From positions 1 through 5,852 of the forward strand of contig JAZNWZ010000140.1 in NCBI GenBank assembly GCA_045593645.1: a stretch of 5,852 nt of DNA, in the 5' to 3' direction. This DNA comes from Fimenecus sp045593645. Lineage in GTDB: Bacteria > Bacillota > Clostridia > Oscillospirales > Acutalibacteraceae. Positions 1-5,852 of the stretch are shown here, piece by piece. The notes under the pieces are model-generated. The model was not told where the DNA came from. It ran no database searches and was given only the letters and a program-made list of their open reading frames with translations. Each line of letters opens with the position of its first letter. The first letter of the stretch is position 1. The position numbers and the translations under genes were made by a program.

Positions 1-16
1 CTCTTTTTGGTAACAT
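1..16 (-). CDS. possible 5' end of a divergent gene (partial, product unknown)
   Basis: On the minus strand an ATG at 16-14 opens a frame reading M-L-P-K-R before the window ends. It is preceded by a good Shine-Dalgarno match, AAGAAGG at 30-24, with a 7-nt spacer. That combination in AT-rich intergenic DNA suggests a real gene start running leftward, divergent from ktrB. Five codons are far too few to identify a product, and the start could be a chance match. No convincing -35/-10 pair for it was found. Confidence 0.35.
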
Positions 17-164
17 TTTTATACCTTCTTTGTTTACTTTTACAAACATTTATATATTTATTGATATAACAATTTTTTTGTGATATAATCATTACTAACT
101 TATTATAATAGATTTTATTCATAAAAACAAGTTTAATCTGATTTTTAGTAAAGGAAATGCATTT
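17..164. other. intergenic region upstream of ktrB
   Basis: This very AT-rich stretch lies between the possible leftward gene and ktrB. It holds the ktrB promoter (61-89), a second TATAAT at 104-109 without a good -35, and the ktrB ribosome binding site (AAAGGA at 150-155). The predicted ktrB leader is only about 70 nt and forms no convincing long stem; the best pairing, around 110-139, is about 5 bp. It is therefore too short for a cyclic di-AMP (ydaO-type) riboswitch, which precedes ktr genes in some Firmicutes. Confidence 0.6.
61..89 (+). promoter_or_regulatory. sigma-A type promoter for ktrBA
   Basis: TTGATA at 61-66 (4 of 6 to TTGACA) is separated by exactly 17 bp from a perfect TATAAT at 84-89. 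An extended -10 dinucleotide, TG, lies at 81-82 (TGATATAAT). Transcription would start near 96-97, giving a leader of about 70 nt. This is the best promoter in the window and implies solid basal expression. No operator is obvious, although the spacer contains a T tract at 73-79. Confidence 0.75.
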
Positions 165-1523
165 ATGAGCAAAAAACGCTTTACTTTATCAACAACACAT
201 TTAATAATGTTAAGCTTTCTTTTTGCAATTTTTGTAGGCAGCATTCTTCTTGTTCTGCCTATAAGTTCTGCTGACGGTATTTCGGTATCATACATTGATG
301 CTCTATTTACTGCAACTACTGCAACTTGCGTAACAGGACTTGTAACTTTGCCTACTGTTACTGCGTGGAGCACATTCGGTCAAGTCGTTATACTTTGCCT
401 TATTCAACTTGGTGGTCTTGGTGTTGTTACAGTTATGTCGGGCTTTATGATTGCCCTTCACAAAAAAATGGGTATTGCTGACCGTTTACTTATACAAGAG
501 GCGTTTAATCTTAATACTCTTTCGGGACTTATCCGTTTTGTAAAAAAGGTTATCGGTGCAACATTTCTTGTTGAGGGTGTCGGTGCACTTTTATATATGA
601 CTGTTTTCGTACCCGAATATGGACTTCGTGGTATATGGATTTCAATATTTAACTCAATTTCAGCATTCTGCAATGCAGGTCTTGATATTATTTCGGAAAA
701 CAGCCTTTGCGAATACGCAACAAACCCTATAATCAATATTGTAACAAGTGCATTGATTATAATCGGTGGTATAGGTTATATTATATGGTGGGATGTAATA
801 CGCGTATTACAACTTCGCAAAAAGCAAGGCAAAAAGTGTGTTCAAAAGTTGTCTTTACACAGTAAAATCGCCTTATGGATGACAGCATTTTTAATTATTT
901 CAGGTACACTTGCATTTTTCATATTTGAATACAACAATGAACTCACTATAGGCAATCATTCACTTTTTGACAAATTACAAATTTCATTTTTTCAATCTGT
1001 TACAACAAGAACAGCAGGATTTGCTACAATTCCACAACAGAACCTTACAAGTGCATCTGCATTTATATCTCTTGTACTTATGTTTATAGGTGGCTCACCT
1101 GTAGGTACTGCAGGCGGTATAAAAACTGTTACTGCCGCTGTTTTACTTTTAACTGCACTTGCAATGGTACAGAACAAAAATGAAATTACTGCTTTCAATC
1201 GTTCTTTATCTCAAAAAGCTGTGAAAAAAGCAATTGCAGTTTTTTGTATGTCTTTTATAATTATGTTTATTTCAACCGTTTTACTTTCAGCAGTTAGTGA
1301 TGCTCCTGCACTTGATGTTCTTTACGAAACAGTAAGTGCTACAGCAACGGTAGGTCTTACACGAAATTTGACTCCCACACTCAATTTGTGGGGTAAAATC
1401 ATAATAATTATTACAATGTATCTTGGAAGAATTGGTCCGATTTCTCTTGCTGTTGCTCTTAATATGAAGAAAAGCAGTCAAAACATTGTAAAAACTCCAA
1501 CTGAAGAAATTAGCGTTGGTTAA
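165..1523 (+). CDS. ktrB: KtrB, potassium channel/translocating subunit of KtrAB uptake system
   Basis: This is the membrane pore of a Ktr potassium transporter; characterised Ktr systems take up K+, often stimulated by Na+. The protein has 452 residues, close to the roughly 450 usual for KtrB, and looks complete. All four M1-P-M2 repeats are visible. Their selectivity-filter glycines are G58 (TCVTG), G172 (FCNAG), G285 (RTAGF) and G397 (TVGLT). After filter three comes the glycine-rich intramembrane gate loop around residues 308-319 (GGSPVGTAGGIK). The last helix carries the conserved arginine R422 (GRIGP), which faces the pore in the family. The N terminus is short and basic (KKR), as in KtrB rather than TrkH. 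The ATG follows AAAGGA at 150-155 at a normal distance. ktrA begins 15 bp downstream, so the two are surely co-transcribed. An ion preference other than K+ cannot be excluded from sequence, but the filter glycines argue for K+. Confidence 0.95.
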   Translation: MSKKRFTLSTTHLIMLSFLFAIFVGSILLVLPISSADGISVSYIDALFTATTATCVTGLVTLPTVTAWSTFGQVVILCLIQLGGLGVVTVMSGFMIALHKKMGIADRLLIQEAFNLNTLSGLIRFVKKVIGATFLVEGVGALLYMTVFVPEYGLRGIWISIFNSISAFCNAGLDIISENSLCEYATNPIINIVTSALIIIGGIGYIIWWDVIRVLQLRKKQGKKCVQKLSLHSKIALWMTAFLIISGTLAFFIFEYNNELTIGNHSLFDKLQISFFQSVTTRTAGFATIPQQNLTSASAFISLVLMFIGGSPVGTAGGIKTVTAAVLLLTALAMVQNKNEITAFNRSLSQKAVKKAIAVFCMSFIIMFISTVLLSAVSDAPALDVLYETVSATATVGLTRNLTPTLNLWGKIIIIITMYLGRIGPISLAVALNMKKSSQNIVKTPTEEISVG

Positions 1524-1530
1524 GAAAGGG
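1523..1530 (+). promoter_or_regulatory. ribosome binding site of ktrA
   Basis: AGAAAGGG sits in the 15-bp gap between ktrB and ktrA and touches the last base of the ktrB stop codon. It is 8 nt from the ATG at 1539. It fixes the ktrA start and gives the regulator its own strong translation signal; the genes do not overlap. Confidence 0.7.
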
Positions 1531-1538
1531 ATAAAACT

Positions 1539-2189
1539 ATGAAAACTAATAATTCTTATGCCGTTTTTGGATTAGGTCGCTACGGACTTGCCGTAGCAAA
1601 AGAACTTGTTGAAAACGGGACAGATGTTCTCAGCATTGACCACAATGAAGAACTTATAAACGATGTTATCGGTGAACTTTCTGTTTGCAGATGTGCTGAT
1701 GTCACTGACCCGGAAGTTATTAAACAACTTGGAATTTCCAACATAGATGTTGTAATTATTGCTATATCAGGAAGTCTTGAAACAAGCGTTATGGCGACAG
1801 CTTTGTGCAAAGAAGCAGGCGTGAAAAATGTAATTGTAAAATGCAGTAATGAAATGCATGCGAAAATTTTAACTAAGGTTGGCGCTGACAGAGTTGTTTT
1901 ACCTGAACGCGAATCAGGTGTACGCCTTGCAAAAAATCTTTTAAGTTCAGGTTTTGTTGACATTATTGAACTCACTAACAATATTTCACTTGTTGAAATT
2001 GATGTGAAACCTGAATGGGTAGGCAAATCTCTTGTTGATTTGAATTTAAGAAAAAAATACTCAATAAATGTTATTGCTGTTCAGAAAAACAATGATGTTT
2101 CTACAGATATTGACCCTACAAAACCTCTTGAAGAAACGATGAAATTAATTGTTGTTGCAGAAAGAAACAAGTTAGAAAAAATGAAATAA
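1539..2189 (+). CDS. ktrA: KtrA, cytoplasmic RCK gating subunit of KtrAB
   Basis: This regulatory subunit forms an octameric ring under the KtrB dimer in known systems and gates it through ATP/ADP binding. The protein has 216 residues, the usual size for a single-RCK KtrA. The RCK_N Rossmann domain spans about residues 6-125. It has the dinucleotide motif G11-L-G13-R-Y-G16 and the acidic residue D34 at the end of strand two, which contacts the ribose. The segment GADRVVLPERESG (about 115-127) matches the conserved interface region of KtrA, with E123 and E125 as candidate cation ligands. The RCK_C domain (about 135-212) is the domain that binds cyclic di-AMP in several Firmicute KtrA proteins; whether this one does cannot be read from sequence. 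It is the second gene of the operon and is followed directly by a terminator. No defects were seen. Confidence 0.95.
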   Translation: MKTNNSYAVFGLGRYGLAVAKELVENGTDVLSIDHNEELINDVIGELSVCRCADVTDPEVIKQLGISNIDVVIIAISGSLETSVMATALCKEAGVKNVIVKCSNEMHAKILTKVGADRVVLPERESGVRLAKNLLSSGFVDIIELTNNISLVEIDVKPEWVGKSLVDLNLRKKYSINVIAVQKNNDVSTDIDPTKPLEETMKLIVVAERNKLEKMK

Positions 2190-2196
2190 ATGTAAA

Positions 2197-2234
2197 AAAA
2201 ATAGTCAGCACAAAATGAAGTGCTGACTATTTTT
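2197..2234. terminator. bidirectional intrinsic terminator between ktrA and trkH
   Basis: A perfect 15-bp inverted repeat (left arm 2197-2211, right arm 2220-2234, core AGTCAGCAC / GTGCTGACT) encloses an 8-nt loop at 2212-2219. The outer part of the stem is A/T only, so each strand reads a T run at its 3' side: TATTTTT at 2228-2234 on plus, and TTTTTTTACA at 2200-2191 on minus. It can therefore stop both the ktrBA transcript and the converging trkAH transcript. The right arm includes the first two bases of the trkH stop codon (minus-strand TAA at 2235-2233). Confidence 0.93.
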
Positions 2235-3681
2235 ATGTTGTTTTTTTCCATGTTGAACGCATAAATAAAATTATAATTGGAAAGATTTCAAGACGACCTA
2301 TAAGCATATTGGCTGAAAGAACAAGTTTTGAGAAATTACTAAAATCAGCAAAATTTTCAACGGGGCCAACCGCCGCAAGACCAGGACCGACATTGTTTAT
2401 ACAAGTTACAACTGCTGTAACTGTTGTAGTGAAATCAAAATTATCTATCGTTAAAATCAATGCTGAAATACCGATTATAAACATATAAATAACAAAGTAT
2501 GTTGATGTTGTAATTACAACATCTTTTTCAATAACTGCACCATCAAGTTTAATTGCTTTAACTCGTTTAGGGTTGATTGCACGACGAAGTTCACGGAAAG
2601 CAGCTTTAACAAGAATAATCATTCTGCCAACTTTAAGTCCACCACCTGTTGAACCTGCACATGCACCCAAAAACATAAGTACTACAAGTACCATCTGTGA
2701 CATAGCCGGCCATTGACCAAAGTCCGCAGTTACAAATCCCGTTGTTGTAATAATTGAGATTACCTGAAATCCTGCTTGACGCAATGCTGTACCAAGTGTC
2801 TCAACCATTGGATAAATGTTAAATGTTATAAGTAATACAGATACGCCGATTACCAAAAGATATGTCCAGAGTTCTTCGCTCTTGAAAACTCGCTTAAATT
2901 GTTTGATTAAAAGCAAATAAAACAAATTAAAGTTTATTCCAAATAACAACATAAACAGTGAAATTACAACTTCTGCACCAAGATTGTTATATGCTGCAAT
3001 ACTTGCATTTTTCACTGAAAATCCGCCTGTACCCGCAGTTGCGAATGCAGTCGTAACACTATCATAAAGTGGCATTTCACAACACAGTAACGCTATAATT
3101 TCAGCAACTGTTAAAACGCCATAAATTATGTAGAGAATACGAGCTGTAACAGTAGTTTTTGAAACAAGTTTACCAACAGTAGGTCCAGGGACTTCTGCTC
3201 TTAAAATATGCATTGACTGCATATCTTTTTGTGGCAAAATTGCAAGCACAAAAACTATAACACCCATACCGCCTATCCAGTGCGTGAAAGCACGCCAAAA
3301 AAGAAGTCCCATTGACAAGCTCTCAACATCTACTAAAATCGTAGCACCTGTTGTTGTAAAACCTGAAACAACCTCAAAAAGTGCATCCACCATTGATGGA
3401 ATTTCTCTTGAAATCACAAAAGGCAAAGCACCGAAAAAAGACATTAAAATCCAAGAAAGTGCTACTGCAACAAAGCCTTCACGAGCATAAATCTTTGTTG
3501 TTGAAACCTTTGGTGCTCTCATAAGACAACTTACAATAAAAGTTAAGACAATTGTTATTCCAAAGCAAAGTGCGATATTAAATTCTTTGTAAACTAAAGA
3601 AACTACCAGTGGCAAAAGCATTAAAAGTGCTTCAACACTTAAAAGCCTGCCAACTGTATGTGAAACCATTTTTAAATTCAT
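2233..3681 (-). CDS. trkH: TrkH, potassium translocating subunit of Trk uptake system
   Basis: This is the membrane pore of a Trk-type K+ transporter. It has 482 residues, the normal TrkH length. It carries two extra N-terminal helices (about 12-30 and 36-54) that the KtrB in this window lacks. The four pore repeats show filter glycines at G112 (TTTGA), G219/G220 (GTGGFS), G315 (TTTGFV) and G432 (NNVGPG). Family signatures are HWIGGMG (134-140), the intramembrane gate loop GSTGGGLK (343-350) and the last-helix motif GRLEIFP (462-468) with pore arginine R463. The ATG at 3681 follows AGGG at 3691-3688 with a 6-nt spacer. An in-frame Met at residue 5 is a less likely start because it lies further from that site. 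It sits 11 bp after trkA and is surely co-transcribed with it. The stop codon lies inside the shared terminator hairpin. The protein is intact. Confidence 0.95.
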   Translation of the reverse strand: MNLKMVSHTVGRLLSVEALLMLLPLVVSLVYKEFNIALCFGITIVLTFIVSCLMRAPKVSTTKIYAREGFVAVALSWILMSFFGALPFVISREIPSMVDALFEVVSGFTTTGATILVDVESLSMGLLFWRAFTHWIGGMGVIVFVLAILPQKDMQSMHILRAEVPGPTVGKLVSKTTVTARILYIIYGVLTVAEIIALLCCEMPLYDSVTTAFATAGTGGFSVKNASIAAYNNLGAEVVISLFMLLFGINFNLFYLLLIKQFKRVFKSEELWTYLLVIGVSVLLITFNIYPMVETLGTALRQAGFQVISIITTTGFVTADFGQWPAMSQMVLVVLMFLGACAGSTGGGLKVGRMIILVKAAFRELRRAINPKRVKAIKLDGAVIEKDVVITTSTYFVIYMFIIGISALILTIDNFDFTTTVTAVVTCINNVGPGLAAVGPVENFADFSNFSKLVLSANMLIGRLEIFPIIILFMRSTWKKTT

Positions 3682-3692
3682 ATAAAACCCTA

Positions 3693-5048
3693 TTATTTGA
3701 ATATTTCGTTAATACTTGTATATTGTTGACTCTTTGAAACTACAATTACGCTGTCGCCAATTTCAATGCAGTCATTACCACCTGGGAAAACTACCTGCTG
3801 ATTATGAATAATTGCAGCAATCAGCGTATTAGAGTTTATGTTAAGGTCTTTAAGTGGTATTCCAGCACCCTTGAAGTCATTAGTAATACTAAACTCTAAT
3901 GCTTCAACCTGACCACCAACAAGCTTATAAAGTGTTTTAACGCTTGACTCCCCTGAATTTGCAAGTGCACGAACATAGCCTATAATTCTGTTCGCAGCAA
4001 CAGCCTTTGATGAAAATGCACTGTCAACGCCAATACTTTCAAGCACATCATAAGAAACTCTGTTAACTTTTGCAACAGTTTTTCTTATGCCTAATGAAGA
4101 AGCATACATTGATGAAATAATATTCTCTTCATCAATTTTTGTAAGTGCAACAAAAGCATCTTGATTCTTAAGACCTTGCTCAACGAGAATTTCTTTGTCT
4201 GTTCCGTCTCCAAGAATAATCTCTACATTAGGAAGCATCTCGCAAAGTTTTTCACAACGAGCATCATCAATTTCAATAAGCTTTATGTTGTAGCCACCTG
4301 TTTCTGAAAGTTGACGAGCAAGGTAATAACTCATCTTGCCACCACCAACAATCATAATGTTTTTTGTGCTGTGCTTATAAATTCCAAGTTCTTTCATAAA
4401 CATTACAAGCACACCACGAGGTGCTGTAACGTGAATTTTATCTCCACTCTTAAGTTCAAAATCACCTCGAGGAATAATAACCTCACCATTTCTTTGAACT
4501 GCACAGATAATGATTTTAACTTTAAAGCTCTTGAAAATATCCATAAGCTTCATATTGCAAAGTGGGTTGCCATTTTCAATTTTTAATTCAGCAAGGTCAA
4601 CCTGTCCACGATAAAAGGAATCAATATTTATTGCATTAGGAAAACGAAGCACCTTTGCAATTTCGTTTGCTGCATCATATTCAGGGTTTACAACTAAATT
4701 AAGCCCTAACTTATCCTTAAAAAAGTGAAGTTGTGTAGAATAATCTGGATTTCTCACACGTGAAACGGTGTGCTTTGCACCTGCTTTTTTAGCAACAAGG
4801 CAAGAAAGAATATTAAGTTCGTCTGATGAAGTTGCAGCAACGAAAAGGTCTGCATCAGAAACCCCTGCTTCTATTTGAACATCATAGCTTGCACCATTAC
4901 CACAAAGTCCCATAACATCATAACTATTTACTAAATGCTCAACAACCTTTTGGTCCTTGTCGATAACAACAATGTCATGTCCCTCTTGTGATAAGTGTTC
5001 AACTAATGTATTGCCTACCTTACCGTCGCCAACAATAATAATTTTCAT
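3693..5048 (-). CDS. trkA: TrkA, tandem-RCK regulatory subunit of Trk potassium uptake
   Basis: This peripheral cytoplasmic protein gates TrkH; known TrkA proteins bind NAD(H) or ATP/ADP. It has 451 residues, the usual length for the double-RCK form. First half: RCK_N with motif G7-D-G9-K-V-G12 and acidic D30, followed by RCK_C at about 137-218. Second half: RCK_N from about 229 with G235-G-G237-K-M-S240 and an acidic pair near 253-256, followed by RCK_C at about 365-451. The third glycine of the second dinucleotide motif is replaced by serine, so the two halves may bind different nucleotides or one may be weaker. The ATG follows AAGGGG at 5062-5057, 8 nt away. It is the promoter-proximal gene of the trkA-trkH operon. 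The paired-RCK layout separates it clearly from the KtrA at 1539. Confidence 0.95.
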   Translation of the reverse strand: MKIIIVGDGKVGNTLVEHLSQEGHDIVVIDKDQKVVEHLVNSYDVMGLCGNGASYDVQIEAGVSDADLFVAATSSDELNILSCLVAKKAGAKHTVSRVRNPDYSTQLHFFKDKLGLNLVVNPEYDAANEIAKVLRFPNAINIDSFYRGQVDLAELKIENGNPLCNMKLMDIFKSFKVKIIICAVQRNGEVIIPRGDFELKSGDKIHVTAPRGVLVMFMKELGIYKHSTKNIMIVGGGKMSYYLARQLSETGGYNIKLIEIDDARCEKLCEMLPNVEIILGDGTDKEILVEQGLKNQDAFVALTKIDEENIISSMYASSLGIRKTVAKVNRVSYDVLESIGVDSAFSSKAVAANRIIGYVRALANSGESSVKTLYKLVGGQVEALEFSITNDFKGAGIPLKDLNINSNTLIAAIIHNQQVVFPGGNDCIEIGDSVIVVSKSQQYTSINEIFK

Positions 5049-5085
5049 TTACTTTTCCCCTTGAAAAATAATTATAACCTTTTGT

Positions 5086-5114
5086 ATTTTATCACAACAT
5101 AATTGATTTTACAA
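5086..5114 (-). promoter_or_regulatory. putative promoter of the trkA-trkH operon
   Basis: On the minus strand TTGTAA (5114-5109, 4 of 6) lies 17 bp from TAAAAT (5091-5086, 5 of 6), with an extended -10 TG just upstream (TGATAAAAT). Transcription would start near 5079, leaving a leader of about 30 nt with room for the ribosome binding site. A perfect TATAAT at 5076-5071 also exists, but its best -35 (TTGTGA at 5097-5092) is only 15 bp away and its start would fall almost on the Shine-Dalgarno sequence, so it is less likely. Confidence 0.5.
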
Positions 5115-5131
5115 TGTTTTTATGGTAAATT
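5103..5131 (+). promoter_or_regulatory. putative promoter of the EEP-family gene
   Basis: TTGATT at 5103-5108 (4 of 6) is 17 bp from TAAATT at 5126-5131 (4 of 6), with TG at 5123-5124 giving an extended -10 (TGGTAAATT). The predicted transcript start is near 5138, about 28 nt before the ATG. Both hexamers are imperfect, so this is a moderate call. It overlaps the opposing trkA promoter in its -35 region. Confidence 0.4.
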
Positions 5132-5165
5132 AAAAATAATCAAAAAAATAAAGGGTTTGATATTT

Positions 5166-5852
5166 ATGTCTAAAAAAATCAAAATTCTATTTATTGCTAT
5201 TATTTCTGTCTTGTTGGCTTTTGCTATTGTGGTTGTTGCTTTTTTTACAATTTTTCCAATGAAACCAAAAGTTCAGATAAAATCAGCAGATGACAGAATA
5301 AAAAACAACAACGAGTTAATCATTTCAAGTTATAATACTGCTGCACCTTGGGGCAAGCTTATTGAGGGCACTTATACAACTCGTCGTTTACATCTTTTTG
5401 CCACTCAAATCAACGAAGTTTTACCTGATTCATTAGGCGTACAAGAAATCAACAGTGATTGGGTAAAAAACCTTGAAACGCTTTTGCCACAATATTCTTA
5501 CTACGGAGTTAAGCGTGGTGGGGATAACTCTGAAAAGACATCTGAAATGAACGGCATTTTCTATCTCACAGAAAAATATGACCTTCTTGAGTCAAAAACC
5601 TTCTGGATTTCAAACACTCCTGAAACAGAATCAAAGTTTAACGGTGCAGGTTGTAATCGAACAGTATCTTATGTTGTACTCAAAAACAAGCAAAACGGAT
5701 TTTCATATATCCACATTAACACTCACCTTGATAACAGCAGTGAAGAGGCTCAAAATCTCGGTGGTGAGCTTATTGTAAAAGAAGTTGTTGCTTTAAGAGA
5801 AAAATATGGTGGTATTAAAATTGTCATTACTGGCGACTTTAATCAATATGAA
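5166..5852 (+). CDS. membrane-anchored endonuclease/exonuclease/phosphatase (EEP) family protein, 3' end outside window
   Basis: An open frame of 229 codons runs to the window edge without a stop. The ATG follows AAGGG at 5151-5155 with a 10-nt spacer. The N terminus is a signal anchor: lysines at 3, 4 and 6, then a hydrophobic helix at about 7-30 with no clear signal-peptidase site, so the domain probably faces outward. The EEP fold follows, with its metal and phosphate residues in order: N57 (SYNT), E94 (GVQE), N129 (NGIFY), the family motif FWISNTPE (146-153), R165, N185/H187/D189 (NTHLD) and D224/N226 (TGDFN). The usual C-terminal catalytic His (SDH-type motif) would lie beyond the edge. 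EEP enzymes cleave phosphodiester or phosphoester bonds in nucleic acids, lipids or inositol phosphates; the substrate here cannot be assigned. It is divergent from trkA and no functional link to potassium uptake is evident. Confidence 0.88.
   Translation, partial: MSKKIKILFIAIISVLLAFAIVVVAFFTIFPMKPKVQIKSADDRIKNNNELIISSYNTAAPWGKLIEGTYTTRRLHLFATQINEVLPDSLGVQEINSDWVKNLETLLPQYSYYGVKRGGDNSEKTSEMNGIFYLTEKYDLLESKTFWISNTPETESKFNGAGCNRTVSYVVLKNKQNGFSYIHINTHLDNSSEEAQNLGGELIVKEVVALREKYGGIKIVITGDFNQYE

Noticed and set aside
110..139. Possible leader hairpin AGATT / AATCT before ktrB
   Set aside because: Only 5 A/T-rich base pairs around a 20-nt loop; too weak to be a structured regulator.
157..168. Tiny frame ATG-CAT-TTA-TGA overlapping the ktrB ATG
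   Set aside because: Its ATG is too close to the AAAGGA site to be used well, and a three-residue peptide overlapping a start by chance is expected in AT-rich DNA.
119..373. 84-codon minus-strand frame overlapping the ktrB start, and similar frames at 458-736, 992-1198 and 1287-1481
   Set aside because: All are antisense to ktrB, which has full family motifs. Their compositions look like reverse-strand readings of membrane-protein codons.
1580..2026. 148-codon open frame on the minus strand inside ktrA
   Set aside because: It lies entirely antisense to a clear RCK protein, its translation is low-complexity (Ser/Thr/Ile rich) without recognisable motifs, and no ribosome binding site was evident. 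It is a shadow of ktrA.
2220..2234. Terminator arm considered as a repeat or attachment site
   Set aside because: The inverted repeat is fully explained as an intrinsic terminator, and there is no integrase, transposase or second copy in the window.
3284..3490. 68-codon plus-strand frame inside trkH, and a 91-codon frame at 4311-4586 inside trkA
   Set aside because: Both are antisense to well-supported genes and show no domain signature.
5578..5778. 66-codon plus-strand frame inside the EEP gene
   Set aside because: It is in another frame of a gene with clear EEP motifs on the same strand, so it is a shadow.

Overview
The window looks like chromosomal DNA from a low-G+C Firmicute, most likely an anaerobic gut-type member of the Clostridia. 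This rests on AT-rich intergenic DNA, strong AAAGGA/AAGGGG-type ribosome binding sites, extended -10 promoters (TGnTATAAT) and the style of the transporter proteins. Genus or species cannot be named from the sequence alone.

Layout, left to right. (1) Bases 1-16 may be the first codons of a gene leaving the window on the minus strand; only five codons are visible. (2) Bases 17-164 are a divergent intergenic region with a near-consensus promoter for the next gene. (3) ktrB (165-1523) and ktrA (1539-2189) form a plus-strand operon for a KtrAB potassium uptake system. (4) A perfect 15-bp hairpin with T tracts on both strands (2197-2234) ends transcription from both sides. (5) On the minus strand, trkA (5048-3693) followed by trkH (3681-2233) form a second, TrkAH-type potassium uptake operon that converges on the first. 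(6) Bases 5049-5165 hold overlapping divergent promoters for trkA and for the last gene. (7) An endonuclease/exonuclease/phosphatase (EEP) superfamily protein with an N-terminal membrane anchor starts at 5166 and runs off the right edge.

The core is a potassium-uptake island: two complete but different transporters of the Trk/Ktr/HKT superfamily, each with its own cytoplasmic RCK (nucleotide-binding) gating subunit, placed tail to tail. KtrB and TrkH are the membrane pores. KtrA (one RCK unit) and TrkA (two RCK units in tandem) form the cytoplasmic rings that open or close them in response to nucleotides and, in many Firmicutes, cyclic di-AMP. The membrane-anchored EEP protein is probably functionally unrelated and shares only the promoter region. 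All four transporter genes look intact. I see no mobile element, CRISPR array, tRNA or rRNA, and no strong sign of an undescribed system.
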